Assembly: GCF_001189965.1 (NCBI RefSeq)
Contig: NZ_LFLU01000006.1
Span: forward strand, 62,001 to 126,000
DNA: 64,000 nucleotides
DNA from: Herbaspirillum rhizosphaerae
GTDB lineage: Bacteria; Pseudomonadota; Gammaproteobacteria; Burkholderiales; Burkholderiaceae_D
Reading direction: 5' to 3'
The notes under the pieces were generated by a model. The model searched no databases and was not told where the DNA came from. It was given only the letters and a program-made list of their open reading frames with translations. A program made the position numbers and the translations under genes. Positions 36,291 to 45,436 of this stretch are shown here, in pieces (position 1 is the first letter of the stretch; each line of letters opens with the position of its first letter).

Positions 36291-38027
36291 CTACTCTCCC
36301 GAACGATCCAGGCGGAAATACGCATCCAGCAATGAGGTCTTGAAAACCACCCCCAGCAACTCCGGGTTTTCCACACTGGCGATGACCGGCAAGCGCTCGC
36401 CCTGATGATCGAGAAACAACTGCAAAGCCTCGCCCAGCGACATATCCGGCGTCACTTCATGCAAAAAATGCGTACGCATGAAGTCGCCGGCGCGCTTGGC
36501 CTCGGTGTCATTCTTGTCAAGCAGCAACGATGTCACGTCCTGCAGGGCGACCACGCCCAGATAACGGTTGTCCTGGTCGGTGATGTAAATGTACTTCACC
36601 GGGTATTGCAGGAAAATCCGCGTCACCTCGGAAAACGGCGCGTCCTTCTGCAACACGGTTTCCGCCGGCTTGATCAGTTCGCTCATGTGGGTGCCGCGCA
36701 GCCGGATGCGCTCGGCGGCGTCGCGATGGCGCTTGAGGGTGATCTCGTACATCGAATTGCCGTCGAGGCTGCGCGCAATGAAATACGCCACCACGCACGA
36801 CAGCATCAGCGGCAGCACGACCTGATAGCTCAGCGTCATCTCGAAGATCATCAGGATCGCCATCAACGGCGCATTGGTGGCCGCCGCCAGAAACGCGCCC
36901 ATGCCGACCATCGCATAGGCAAACGGCTGCGAGATCGCATGCGGCCACAGCGCATGCGCCACGTCGCCGAACAGGAAGCCGATGGCCGCGCCCACGAACA
37001 GGGTCGGCGTAAAGATCCCGCCCACCGCGCCGGAACCGGTGGTCAACGCGGTCGCGACGATTTTGTAGAGCATGACGACCAGCACGGTCGACCACAGCCA
37101 GTTGGTATGCAGCAGCGAATTGACGACGCTGTAACCGTTGCCCCAGACTTCCGGCACCTGAATCGACAGCAAGCCGACCAGCAAGCCGCCCACACCGAGG
37201 CGCAGCGGCAGCGGCAAACGGGTTTTCTGGAACAGCTGCTTGCTGATATCCAGCAGCCGCAAGAACTGCGGCGCCAGCAGGCCGGCGATGATGCCCAGCA
37301 CCACAAACAGGATGATCTCGACGCCGCCGACTTCGGGAAAGTACGGCATCTCATAGGCCGGCGCGTAACCCGGCAGTTCGCGCATGGTGATGTTGGCCAC
37401 CACCGACGCCACCACCACCGGGCCGAAGCTTTCCATCACCAGCGCGCCGAGCACGATCTCCGTCACGAAGAAGGCGCCGGCAATGGGCGCGTTGTAAGCC
37501 GACGTAATCCCCGCCGCCGCGCCGCACGCTACCAGCAGCCGCATGCGCGACGCCGGAAAGTGCGCAAAACGCCCGACCAGCGAAGCGCACAAAGCCGCCA
37601 GCTGGACCATCGGCCCTTCCCGCCCGATCGAGCCGCCCGAGCCCACCGTCGCCAGCGACGACAGGCTGCGCAGCAAGGTATGACGGACAGGGATGCGGCC
37701 GTCGCCGATGGCGACTGCTTCCATATAGTCGGATGTGGCCCCGGCCGGCATGCGTTTGGCCCAGATCAGGATCAGGCCGGCCACCACGCCGCCGCCGGTC
37801 GGCAGCAGCACGCGCATCTGCCAGGACAGGCCCTTGGCGATTTCAACAAAGCTGCCGCTATGGCCGGTCAGCAGGTACTGCACCCAACCGATGCATTCGC
37901 GAAAAAAGATGGTCGCCAGTGCGCCGACGAAACCGATGATGGCCGCCCACAGCAGCATGGCGTGGCTTTCCGACATGCGGAACAGGTTCTGCAGGCGAAA
38001 ACGAAATTTGAGGAGAGTCGTGCGCAT
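36291..38027 (-). CDS. ClC-type chloride channel/antiporter with C-terminal CBS pair
   Basis: 578 residues: about 430 of ClC membrane domain followed by two CBS domains. The selectivity signatures are present: GSGGSIGREGPMVQLAA contains the gating Glu of GREGP, and GAVGGIFTPTLFVGAAIGFL is the GxFxP motif of the channel core. The CBS part (ETVLQKDAPFSEVTRIFLQY, YLGVVALQDVTSLL, DMSLGEALQLFLDHQGERLP) probably binds nucleotide. It moves chloride (or another anion such as nitrate) across the inner membrane. The start lies only 11 bp after the modE stop on the same strand, so it is probably transcribed with modE. Confidence 0.9.
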   Translation of the reverse strand: MRTTLLKFRFRLQNLFRMSESHAMLLWAAIIGFVGALATIFFRECIGWVQYLLTGHSGSFVEIAKGLSWQMRVLLPTGGGVVAGLILIWAKRMPAGATSDYMEAVAIGDGRIPVRHTLLRSLSSLATVGSGGSIGREGPMVQLAALCASLVGRFAHFPASRMRLLVACGAAAGITSAYNAPIAGAFFVTEIVLGALVMESFGPVVVASVVANITMRELPGYAPAYEMPYFPEVGGVEIILFVVLGIIAGLLAPQFLRLLDISKQLFQKTRLPLPLRLGVGGLLVGLLSIQVPEVWGNGYSVVNSLLHTNWLWSTVLVVMLYKIVATALTTGSGAVGGIFTPTLFVGAAIGFLFGDVAHALWPHAISQPFAYAMVGMGAFLAAATNAPLMAILMIFEMTLSYQVVLPLMLSCVVAYFIARSLDGNSMYEITLKRHRDAAERIRLRGTHMSELIKPAETVLQKDAPFSEVTRIFLQYPVKYIYITDQDNRYLGVVALQDVTSLLLDKNDTEAKRAGDFMRTHFLHEVTPDMSLGEALQLFLDHQGERLPVIASVENPELLGVVFKTSLLDAYFRLDRSGE

Positions 38028-38038
38028 CGACGAAGTCT

Positions 38039-38392
38039 TCAGTCCTTGTCGACGATGAGGGAACGCAGATACTGCATGTCTTTTTCAACTGCGGTATCGG
38101 CTTTCTTTTGCATGCGCTGGTAACAGGAGATCACATCGCGCGCCATCTCGGTGATGCTGGCGCCGCCGCCCTTGGCGCCGCCGGTGGCGGTCTCCACCAG
38201 CGGCTTGCTGAAGCAGCGGTTCATTTCCTCCACCAACAGCCAGGCGCGGCGATAAGACATTTCCATCTCCCGCGCCGCACCGGAGATCGAGCCGGTGCGT
38301 TCTATCGCCAGCAGCAGCGCGGCTTTGCCGGGGCCGAAGGCAATCGTCTCGCCTTGCATCAGGCGCAGTCTTACGGTTTTGGAATTTGTCAT
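38039..38392 (-). CDS. modE: ModE-like molybdate regulator, DNA-binding domain only
   Basis: 117 residues matching the winged-helix N-terminal domain of ModE (LRLMQGETIAFGPGKAALLL, IERTGSISGAAREMEMSYRR AWLLVEEMNR, KPLVETATGGAKGGGASITE). E. coli ModE has about 260 residues with two C-terminal Mop domains that bind molybdate; these are missing here. It ends after a short helix (CYQRMQKKADTAVEKDMQYL). The start is taken as ATG 38392, though no strong ribosome site is seen. It is divergent from modABC, with a ModE-like operator in the modA promoter. How it would sense molybdate is unclear. Confidence 0.85.
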   Translation of the reverse strand: MTNSKTVRLRLMQGETIAFGPGKAALLLAIERTGSISGAAREMEMSYRRAWLLVEEMNRCFSKPLVETATGGAKGGGASITEMARDVISCYQRMQKKADTAVEKDMQYLRSLIVDKD

Positions 38393-38446
38393 GGAGCAGA
38401 TTGTAGCAAGGGCTTTCACCAAATTATATGTATATGCAGCAGCGAA

Positions 38447-38478
38447 TTGACTATCGCTATATCCTTACGTATATTCCG
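38447..38478 (+). promoter_or_regulatory. modA promoter overlapped by a ModE-like operator
   Basis: TTGACT (38447-38452), 17-base spacer, TATATT (38470-38475): a near-perfect sigma-70 promoter. Bases 38455-38478 run CGCTATAT-N7-TATATTCCG, an imperfect inverted repeat of CGnnATAT halves (6 of 8 match), like the CGTTATAT...ATAACG ModE boxes of E. coli. The box covers the spacer and -10, so binding should repress. Confidence 0.75.
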
Positions 38479-38518
38479 ACGAGATTCGCCTTCCCAATTC
38501 AAGAACACAGGAACTCCC

Positions 38519-39304
38519 ATGTCCATCTCCTTCACCGCACCAACCATGCGCCGGCTCGCTGCGTCCGCCGCCTTCGTCCTGCTGGCCATTCCTTTCGCGG
38601 CGACGACTGCGCACGCCACCGACCTCGTGGTCTCCGCGGCCGCCAGCCTGACCAATGCGTTCAAGGATCTCGGCACGGCGTTCGAACAGCAAAATCCCGG
38701 CGTCAAGGTCATCAACAATTTCGGCGCGTCCGACATCCTGATGCAGCAAATCGTGCGCGGCGCGCCGGCTGACGTATTTGCATCCGCCGACCAGACCGCC
38801 ATGGACAAAGCCGTCGCGGAAAAAGCCGTGCAGCCGGCCACGCGCAAGAACTTCGCCGCCAACCAGATCGTGCTGATCGTGCCGAACGACAGCACGCTGC
38901 CGCTGGCCAATCTGAAGGACCTGACCCAGGCCAGCGTCAAGAAAGTTGCGCTCGGCAATCCGGCCTCGGTGCCGTTCGGCCGTTACACCAAGACAGCGCT
39001 GGAAAATGCCGGCCTGTGGGATGCCGTGCTCGCCAAAGGCGTGATGGCGCAAAACGTGCGCCAGAGCCTGGACTACGTCGCGCGCGGTGAAGTCGAAGCC
39101 GGCTTCGTGTTCGCCACCGATGCCGCCGTGATGCCGGACAAGGTCAAGGTTGCCATCCGCATTCCATCCGACACGCCTGCCACTTATCCGATCGCCGTCA
39201 CCGCCAACACCGCACAAGCGGACCTGGCCAACAAATACCTCGCCTACGTGCAATCGGCTGCCGGCCAGGCCGTGCTGGCCCGTTACGGCTTCCTCAAACC
39301 CTGA
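38519..39304 (+). CDS. modA: Molybdate-binding periplasmic protein ModA
   Basis: 261 residues with a Sec signal peptide (FVLLAIPFAATTAHA cut near residue 33), then the ModA fold: DLVVSAAASLTNAFKDLGTA, NNFGASDILMQQI, GAPADVFASADQ (oxyanion-contacting Ser/Ala/Asp), and DYVARGEVEAGFVFATDA. It captures molybdate or tungstate in the periplasm for ModBC. AGGAA lies seven bases before the ATG. First gene of modABC, which feeds NasA and the Mo-cofactor genes elsewhere in the window. Confidence 0.95.
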   Translation: MSISFTAPTMRRLAASAAFVLLAIPFAATTAHATDLVVSAAASLTNAFKDLGTAFEQQNPGVKVINNFGASDILMQQIVRGAPADVFASADQTAMDKAVAEKAVQPATRKNFAANQIVLIVPNDSTLPLANLKDLTQASVKKVALGNPASVPFGRYTKTALENAGLWDAVLAKGVMAQNVRQSLDYVARGEVEAGFVFATDAAVMPDKVKVAIRIPSDTPATYPIAVTANTAQADLANKYLAYVQSAAGQAVLARYGFLKP

Positions 39305-39342
39305 TACCCTGCGGGCTGATTCAACTCTCATTCGCGGACTAT

Positions 39343-40020
39343 ATGGGTTCAGTCTGGACCCCGTTGCTCCTCTCGCTGAAAGTCGCGGGCTGGGCAACGG
39401 TGCTTAATCTTTTCTTGGGTGTCGCGGCGGCCTACGGCCTGTCGCGCTGGCGCTCGCCCCTGCGCGACCTGATCGATTCCATCCTGACGCTGCCGCTGGT
39501 GCTGCCGCCGACCGTGCTTGGCTACTACCTGCTGGTGCTGCTCGGCAAGCGCGGCGTCTTCGGCGCCTGGCTGGCCGACATGGGCATCGAGCTGGTCTTC
39601 ACCTGGCAAGGCGCGGTGATTGCTTCCACCATCGTCGCCTTCCCGCTGGTCTTGAAATCGGCCCGCGCGGCCTTTGAAAACGTCGACAAGCAACTGGAAA
39701 ACGCCGCCCGCGTGCTGGGCGTCTCCGAGGCCGGCGTGTTCTTCCGCGTCAGCCTGCCCCTGGCGGCGCGCGGCATTACCGCCGGCGTGTTGCTGGCATT
39801 CGCGCGCGCGCTGGGCGAATTCGGCGCGACGCTGATGATCGCTGGGAATCTGCCGGGACGTACGCAAACCTTGTCGGTCGCCATTTACGAAGCGGTGCAA
39901 GCCGGCGACGACGCCACCGCAACCTTGCTGGTCGTGATCACCTCGGTGACTTGCGTTGCGGTCTTGCTGCTCGCCGGACGGCTGGTTCCGGGACATGCGC
40001 GCCGGGCGGATCTGTCATGA
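39343..40020 (+). CDS. modB: Molybdate ABC transporter permease ModB
   Basis: 225 residues, five to six membrane helices, with the EAA loop of ABC permeases (ENAARVLGVSEAGVFFRVSL near residue 130, then ARGITAGVLLAFARALGEFG). Forms the inner-membrane channel of the molybdate importer. Its stop overlaps the modC start as ATGA. Confidence 0.95.
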   Translation: MGSVWTPLLLSLKVAGWATVLNLFLGVAAAYGLSRWRSPLRDLIDSILTLPLVLPPTVLGYYLLVLLGKRGVFGAWLADMGIELVFTWQGAVIASTIVAFPLVLKSARAAFENVDKQLENAARVLGVSEAGVFFRVSLPLAARGITAGVLLAFARALGEFGATLMIAGNLPGRTQTLSVAIYEAVQAGDDATATLLVVITSVTCVAVLLLAGRLVPGHARRADLS

Positions 40021-40688
40021 GCGTCGACGTCCATATCCGCAAAGAACTGCGCGCCAATGACCGCGTGTTCGATCTCAATATCGCCTTTTCATCCGACAGC
40101 GACCGCATCGTGCTGTACGGCCCCTCGGGCGCCGGCAAGAGCCTGACGCTCAAAGCCATCGCCGGCCTGATGACGCCCGACGAAGGCAAGATCAACCTCA
40201 ATCAGCGCACGCTGTTCGACGCCGCGCACGACATCAACGTCCGTCCGCAGCAGCGCAACGTCGCTTATCTGTTTCAGGATTACGCCCTGTTCCCTCATCT
40301 GACGGTGGCGCAGAATATTGCGTTCGGCCTGCAACGCGGCTGCTTCAATCTGCGCCGTCCGGCAGCGCATCCGATGGTGGCAAAGTGGCTGCAGGCGTTC
40401 GGCCTGGAAGCGACGGCAGGCAGCTATCCCTCGCAGATTTCCGGCGGCCAGCGCCAGCGTGTGGCCCTGGCGCGCGCGCTGGTGGCGCAGCCCGATATCC
40501 TGCTGCTGGACGAGCCCTTTTCCGCGCTCGACCTGTCGCTGCGCAAACGCATGCGCCGCGAGCTGAGCGACTTGCAGCAGCAATTGCGCGTGCCGATGCT
40601 GATCATCACGCATGACCCGGCCGACGTCGACATCCTTGGCGACGCCGTCTTTGAAGTGCGCGACGGCACGATCAAACAACACAAATAA
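40017..40688 (+). CDS. modC: Molybdate ABC transporter ATPase ModC, short form
   Basis: 223 residues: complete ABC ATPase with Walker A GPSGAGKSLTL, Q-loop YLFQDYALFPHL, signature SGGQRQRVALARAL, Walker B ILLLDEPFSALD and switch His ITHDPAD. Usual ModC proteins have about 350 residues with a C-terminal Mop/TOBE domain that binds molybdate and can inhibit transport; this one stops right after the ATPase. The start overlaps the modB stop by four bases. A terminator follows 12 bp after the stop. Confidence 0.93.
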   Translation: MSVDVHIRKELRANDRVFDLNIAFSSDSDRIVLYGPSGAGKSLTLKAIAGLMTPDEGKINLNQRTLFDAAHDINVRPQQRNVAYLFQDYALFPHLTVAQNIAFGLQRGCFNLRRPAAHPMVAKWLQAFGLEATAGSYPSQISGGQRQRVALARALVAQPDILLLDEPFSALDLSLRKRMRRELSDLQQQLRVPMLIITHDPADVDILGDAVFEVRDGTIKQHK

Positions 40689-40700
40689 GCGCAAATAAAA

Positions 40701-40729
40701 AAAGCCGCACTCTTGTGAAGTGCGGCTTT
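40701..40729. terminator. Bidirectional terminator between modC and aceA
   Basis: An 11-bp perfect stem, AAAGCCGCACT with its complement, and a 7-base loop. The long A run just before it (40697-40703) becomes a U run for the minus-strand aceA transcript; the plus side has TTT. It lies between the two convergent units. Confidence 0.85.
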
Positions 40730-40811
40730 CCCATCATCGGGGCTATAGCCCCCCAGTCTCCTCAGACATTCTCTCCAGCCTGATACCGTTCTCTCTGTTT
40801 GAGACCCGGCC

Positions 40812-42116
40812 TCAGGCGACTTTCTTTTCCTTGCCGTCGAAGAATTGCTCATCTTCGGTCGAACCGTGCAAAGCGGTGGTCGACGACTGGCCTTGCTGGA
40901 TCGCTTGCGTCACCGCGTCGAAATAGCCGGTGCCGACTTCGCGCTGATGCTTGACCGCGGTAAAGCCCTTGTCGGCGGCGGCGAATTCGGCTTCCTGCAA
41001 CTCGACGAAGGCCGACATCTGGTTGCGTGCATAGCCGTGCGCCAGGTTGAACATCGAGTAGTTCAACGCGTGGAAACCGGCCAGCGTGATGAACTGGAAC
41101 TTGTAACCCATGGCGCCCAGTTCCTTCTGGAATTTGGCGATGGTGGCGTCGTCCAGGTTCTTCTTCCAGTTGAACGACGGCGAGCAGTTATACGACAGCA
41201 TCTTGCCCGGGAACTTGGCGTGGATGGCTTCGGCGAATTTCTTGGCGAAGGCCAGGTCCGGCTTGCCGGTTTCACACCACACCAGATCGGCGTATTCCGC
41301 ATAGGCCAGGCCGCGCGAGATGGCTTGCTCGATACCGGGACGAGTCTTGAAGAAGCCTTCGACAGTGCGCTCGCCGGTCAGGAAAGGCTTGTCGTTGTCG
41401 TCCACGTCGGACGTCAGCAGGTCGGCTGCTTCGGCGTCGGTGCGGGCGATCACCAGCGTGGTCGTGCCGGAAACGTCGGCCGCCAGGCGCGCCGCGTTCA
41501 GCTTTTCCACCGCTTCGCGTGTCGGCACCAGCACCTTGCCGCCCATGTGGCCGCACTTCTTCACCGATGCCAGCTGATCTTCGAAGTGAACGCCGGCCGC
41601 GCCTGCATCGATCATCGACTTCATCAGTTCATAGGCGTTCAGCACGCCGCCGAAACCGGCTTCCGCATCGGCCACGATTGGTGCGAAGAAGTCGATGTCG
41701 TTCTTGCCTTCCGACCATTGGATCTGGTCGGCGCGCTGGAAAGTGTTGTTGATACGCTTGACCACCATCGGCACCGAGTTGGCCGGATACAGCGATTGGT
41801 CGGGATACATTTCACCGGCCAGGTTGGCGTCGCCGGCAACTTGCCAGCCGGACAGGTAGATCGCTTTCAGGCCGGCCTTCACTTGCTGCATGGCCTGATT
41901 GCCGGTCAGTGCGCCCAGCGCGTTGACGAACGGCTCGTTGTTGACCAGATTCCACAGCTTTTCAGCGCCGCGCTTGGCCAGCGTGTGTTCGATCTGCACC
42001 GAGCCGCGCAGACGCACCACGTCGTCGGCGCTGTAGTTGCGCTTGACGCCTTTCCAGCGTGGATTTTCTGCCCAGTCTTTTGCCAATGCCTGAATTTGCT
42101 GTTCACGTGTCGTCAT
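40812..42116 (-). CDS. aceA: Isocitrate lyase
   Basis: 434 residues. It cleaves isocitrate to glyoxylate and succinate in the glyoxylate shunt. The catalytic signature [11 protein letters not shown] is present near residue 185, with FEDQLAS just before and [19 protein letters not shown] near the end. The ATG at 42116 has AAGGAG nine bases before; an upstream in-frame ATG at 42155 lacks a ribosome site. The neighbouring 418-bp region holds several palindromes that probably control it in response to acetate or fatty acids. Confidence 0.96.
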   Translation of the reverse strand: MTTREQQIQALAKDWAENPRWKGVKRNYSADDVVRLRGSVQIEHTLAKRGAEKLWNLVNNEPFVNALGALTGNQAMQQVKAGLKAIYLSGWQVAGDANLAGEMYPDQSLYPANSVPMVVKRINNTFQRADQIQWSEGKNDIDFFAPIVADAEAGFGGVLNAYELMKSMIDAGAAGVHFEDQLASVKKCGHMGGKVLVPTREAVEKLNAARLAADVSGTTTLVIARTDAEAADLLTSDVDDNDKPFLTGERTVEGFFKTRPGIEQAISRGLAYAEYADLVWCETGKPDLAFAKKFAEAIHAKFPGKMLSYNCSPSFNWKKNLDDATIAKFQKELGAMGYKFQFITLAGFHALNYSMFNLAHGYARNQMSAFVELQEAEFAAADKGFTAVKHQREVGTGYFDAVTQAIQQGQSSTTALHGSTEDEQFFDGKEKKVA

Positions 42117-42203
42117 GGTCAATCTCCTTGAAGGTAGTAGAAAAATGGAGGTCAAAAAGTGAATTCCATGACTTCATAGTAGGCTTTTAGGTGCGCAGCA
42201 ACA

Positions 42204-42221
42204 ATGTCTTATATAAGACAT
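42204..42221. promoter_or_regulatory. 18-bp perfect palindrome upstream of aceA, probable operator
   Basis: ATGTCTTATATAAGACAT reads the same on both strands. It lies 88-105 bp before the aceA start in the 418-bp aceA/thioesterase gap. The form (half-site ATGTCTTAT, no spacer) is typical of a helix-turn-helix dimer such as a GntR-family regulator; which protein binds is not visible. Confidence 0.6.
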
Positions 42222-42327
42222 ATCAATAAATTATTTTCCTTATTATTCAAATACTTAATTGTTCAATTTTGCGATACGAAACGAAATTTCTGAAAATGAA
42301 ATAAATCCATGATGCTGCGCAATCGTA

Positions 42328-42367
42328 TTTTTCACATTATGAAACGATGTTTTTGCATCATGAAAAA
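42328..42367. promoter_or_regulatory. Two tandem imperfect palindromes, possible IclR-type operators
   Basis: TTTTTCACATTATGAAAC (42328-42345) and TTTTTGCATCATGAAAAA (42350-42367) are two similar 18-bp inverted repeats with centres 22 bp apart, two helical turns. Paired dimer sites on one DNA face are typical of IclR-like regulators. The remaining gap 42117-42534 is AT-rich with no gene I can support. Confidence 0.5.
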
Positions 42368-42534
42368 TCGCCTTTTTTGCCGTCGATTTCGCGCCTGCGA
42401 CCACGCAAACAAAAACAGGCGAGGCATAATGACGCCATTCTTTCATCATAAAAGTAACAATTCAGGGACCGGCGATTCACCTCCCTTATCCGTAGTTATC
42501 CGCATCGACCTCATTCATAAAGACAAGGAAAAAC

Positions 42535-43065
42535 ATGAGCAGCAGAGAAGAGACACTCAAGCAATGGCAAACCCGCGAAGCCGAAGTCCGCGCCAAACTC
42601 GCCGCACCCGGCGTCGCCTCGATGGATGATCTGAAGGCCGGTACCGGCATGGAATTTTTGCAGCGCATCTGGGATGGCGAGTTGCCGTCGGTGCCGATCG
42701 GCGAAACCATGGACTTCATCCCGATTGAAGGCGAACCGGGCCGCATCGTGTTTCAGGGCACGCCAGGCAAGCAACACTACAACCCGTTGGGCAGCGTGCA
42801 CGGCGGCTACTTCTGCACCCTGCTCGACTCGGCCGTCGGTTGTGCGGTGCACTCGGTGCTGCCGCAGGGCGTGGGTTATACAACGCTGGAACTGAAGGTC
42901 AACCTGATCCGCGCGCTGACAGCCAAAACCGGCCCGGTACGCGCCGAAGGCAAGGTCATCCAGGTCGGCAACCGCGTCGGCATCGCCGAAGGCCGCATCG
43001 TTGACGTCGACGGCAAGATCTACGCGCACGCGACGACGACCTGCCTGGTGTTCCCGCTGCCGTAA
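42535..43065 (+). CDS. PaaI-family hotdog-fold thioesterase
   Basis: 176 residues. The hotdog core shows NPLGSVHGGYFCTLLDSAVG, with the HGG motif and the catalytic-region Asp, then TTLELKVNLIRALTAKTGPV and AHATTTCLVF. Such enzymes release CoA from aromatic or medium-chain acyl-CoA. An N-terminal helical extension of about 60 residues precedes the domain. AAGGAAAA is five bases before the ATG. It is divergent from aceA, which suggests but does not prove a link to acyl-CoA catabolism. Confidence 0.87.
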   Translation: MSSREETLKQWQTREAEVRAKLAAPGVASMDDLKAGTGMEFLQRIWDGELPSVPIGETMDFIPIEGEPGRIVFQGTPGKQHYNPLGSVHGGYFCTLLDSAVGCAVHSVLPQGVGYTTLELKVNLIRALTAKTGPVRAEGKVIQVGNRVGIAEGRIVDVDGKIYAHATTTCLVFPLP

Positions 43066-43206
43066 ATAATTAGTCAAGCAAATACGTCGGATGAATGGCG
43101 GCATCGTCCGACAGTTCTTTCAGAAGCCCTCCGGTGGTGAATCTGTTGTCTATTGGGGATAGAAGGGTCAGAATGGCGTTTATAGAAATTTACGCCGACT
43201 GCCTAC

Positions 43207-45435
43207 ATGCATTACGCCCTGGATATACGCACTTTCCTCTTCAGCCATTATTTCTATACCGGCCTGCGCATCGCCACGGGTGTCGTCGGGCTCACCATGC
43301 TGGTCTTCAACATGGCCGACATGCAGACCACCATGACGGTCTTCCTCGGCGCGCTCTGCACCAGCCTGATGGACCTGCCAAGTCCGCTGCGCCACAAATT
43401 CAATGAAATGCTGGCCGGCGTGCTGCTGTGCACCCTGGTCATGCTGGTCATCAGCCTGTGCGCGCCTATCCACTGGCTGGTCAGCGTGGCGATGGTGCTG
43501 GTCAGCTTCCTCGCCAGCATGATGGTGGTGTACGGCAAGAAGACGCTGCCGCTGCAATTCGCCGCGCTGATGGTGATGACGCTGTCGATGGAAAACAGCG
43601 TGCCGTTCAACGAAGCCTTCCTGCACGCAGGCTTTTTCCTCGCCGGCGGCCTCGGCTACCTGACCTACTCGATGATCGTGTCGTACTTTTTGCGGCGCCG
43701 CGTCAAACAACAGGTGCTCGCGGAAGCGCTGTTCGAACTGGCGCGCTACCTGCGCATCAAGGCCGACTTCTACGACGTGCGCAGCGATTTGCAGGCGCAG
43801 TTCACGACCCTGGTGCGCCAGCAGATCGTGCTGGCCGACAAGCTGCAGGCCTCGCGCGACCTGGTGCTGCGCGACATGCACACCAAACAGGACGGCTTGC
43901 TGGTGCATGTCCACCTGAGCATGCTGGAGCTGTACGAACAGGTCTTGTCGACGCATGCCGACTACGCCCTGCTGCGCAGCCATTTCGGCGACACCGACGT
44001 CATCATCTTCCTGCGCGACCTCGCCAACAAGACGGCCGAAGACATCGAATCGATCGCCTACGCCGTCACCCGCAAGCGCGCCTCGACGCCGACCGTCAAC
44101 TACAAGGCCGAGCTGCGCGCCGTGCAATACGAACTCCAGCAGTTGCAGCAGGACAGCCTGGCCGGCCATATTCCGGACGAAGCGATTACCGTGCTGCGCG
44201 TGACGTACAACAAGATCCTCGACATCATCGAACTGATCTCGCAACTGCATCTGGCGACGCGCACCCCGATTGACGCCATCCCTATCCTGCCCGGCTCGGA
44301 CATGACGCCGTTCCTGACGCAACAAAAGTACAAGGCCGGGCTGCTGATCGCCAACCTGCGCTGGCAATCGCCCATCTTCCGCTTCGCCATCCGCGTGGCG
44401 CTGGCGGTGTCGACCGGGCTGTGGATCGCTTCCGCCCTGCCTTACATGTCGCACGGCTACTGGATCGTGCTGACCATCGTCATCATCCTCAAACCCAATT
44501 TCAGCTCGACCAAGCAACGCATGAGCGACCGCCTGATCGGCACCATCATCGGCTGCCTGATCACGGCGCTGATCCTGCGCTTTGTGCACGACCCGATGGG
44601 ATTGCTGGCAGTCCTGTTCATCGCCAGCGTGGCCGCACCCGCCTTCACCTACGTCAAATATCGCTACACCGCGATTGCGGCGTCGGTGCAAATCCTGATG
44701 CTGCTGAACCTGCTTCTGCCGGCCGGCCATCACGGCGTGGTCAGCGAACGCCTGATCGACACCATCATCGGCGTGGCCATCGCCACCATTTTCAGCTACG
44801 TGCTGCCAAGCTGGGAATACCGCGACCTGCCGCGCCTGCTCAAGAACGTGCTGCACGCCAGCCATCGCTACATCAAGGCCAGCCGCGACATGCTGGAAGG
44901 CAAGGTCGGCGACGACTTCTTCTATCGCGTCTGCCGCAAGGGCTTCATGGACAGCCTGTCGGCGCTGATCTCCGCGCAGGTGCGCATGATGGACGAGCCG
45001 ATCAGTAAGCAGCGCGCCGTGCGCGAGATCAACCGCTTCGTGGTGCAAAACTATCTGGTCGCGGCCCATATCGCCGCCCTGCGCATCATGCTGCGCCGCC
45101 ACGCCGAAGGCTTGCCGCGCGAGCCGGTCAACAAGCTGATCGAGCAGACCTATCTGAACGCAACCGCACATCTGTTGCAGGCGCAAAGCATTCTTGAAGG
45201 ACCGGGCGCAAAGCAAACCGTGCCGGTCGAAGATGTTGCGCCGGCCGTTGCAAATCCTCTGGCGGACACGGTTGCCGCCGAAGACGTCGCACTCGCCACG
45301 CAGCCGGAAACCATCGAATGGTCCGGCTGGCACACGCTGCGCCGCCGCTCCGCCCTGCTCGACAACGACTTGCAGGAAATCGTGGCGCAGACCGGCGCCA
45401 TCGAAAACATCCTGCGCAAAGCAGAGCTGGCATAA
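43207..45435 (+). CDS. FUSC-family inner membrane protein (YccS/YhfK-like)
   Basis: 742 residues. Two membrane blocks of about six helices each (residues 15-160 and 395-535) flank a large cytoplasmic domain, and a second soluble domain of about 200 residues follows, the layout of YccS/YhfK and of the FUSC superfamily. Conserved parts are LGALCTSLMDLPSPLRHKFN in the first block and YWIVLTIVIILKPNFSSTKQ in the second. These proteins are thought to export aromatic acids or similar compounds, but substrates are mostly unknown. No outer-membrane or HlyD partner is adjacent, in contrast to the second FUSC system at 52.5-57.4 kb. The start ATG lacks a clear ribosome site. Confidence 0.85.
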   Translation: MHYALDIRTFLFSHYFYTGLRIATGVVGLTMLVFNMADMQTTMTVFLGALCTSLMDLPSPLRHKFNEMLAGVLLCTLVMLVISLCAPIHWLVSVAMVLVSFLASMMVVYGKKTLPLQFAALMVMTLSMENSVPFNEAFLHAGFFLAGGLGYLTYSMIVSYFLRRRVKQQVLAEALFELARYLRIKADFYDVRSDLQAQFTTLVRQQIVLADKLQASRDLVLRDMHTKQDGLLVHVHLSMLELYEQVLSTHADYALLRSHFGDTDVIIFLRDLANKTAEDIESIAYAVTRKRASTPTVNYKAELRAVQYELQQLQQDSLAGHIPDEAITVLRVTYNKILDIIELISQLHLATRTPIDAIPILPGSDMTPFLTQQKYKAGLLIANLRWQSPIFRFAIRVALAVSTGLWIASALPYMSHGYWIVLTIVIILKPNFSSTKQRMSDRLIGTIIGCLITALILRFVHDPMGLLAVLFIASVAAPAFTYVKYRYTAIAASVQILMLLNLLLPAGHHGVVSERLIDTIIGVAIATIFSYVLPSWEYRDLPRLLKNVLHASHRYIKASRDMLEGKVGDDFFYRVCRKGFMDSLSALISAQVRMMDEPISKQRAVREINRFVVQNYLVAAHIAALRIMLRRHAEGLPREPVNKLIEQTYLNATAHLLQAQSILEGPGAKQTVPVEDVAPAVANPLADTVAAEDVALATQPETIEWSGWHTLRRRSALLDNDLQEIVAQTGAIENILRKAELA

Positions 45436-45436
45436 A

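Noticed and set aside
43086-43113. Hairpin after the thioesterase gene as terminator
   Set aside because: The stem has mismatched or G-T pairs and no T run; too weak to assert.
43180-45333. 717-codon open frame opposite the FUSC gene
   Set aside because: Shadow frame with low-complexity His/Gln/Arg content; the FUSC membrane pattern on the plus strand is clear.
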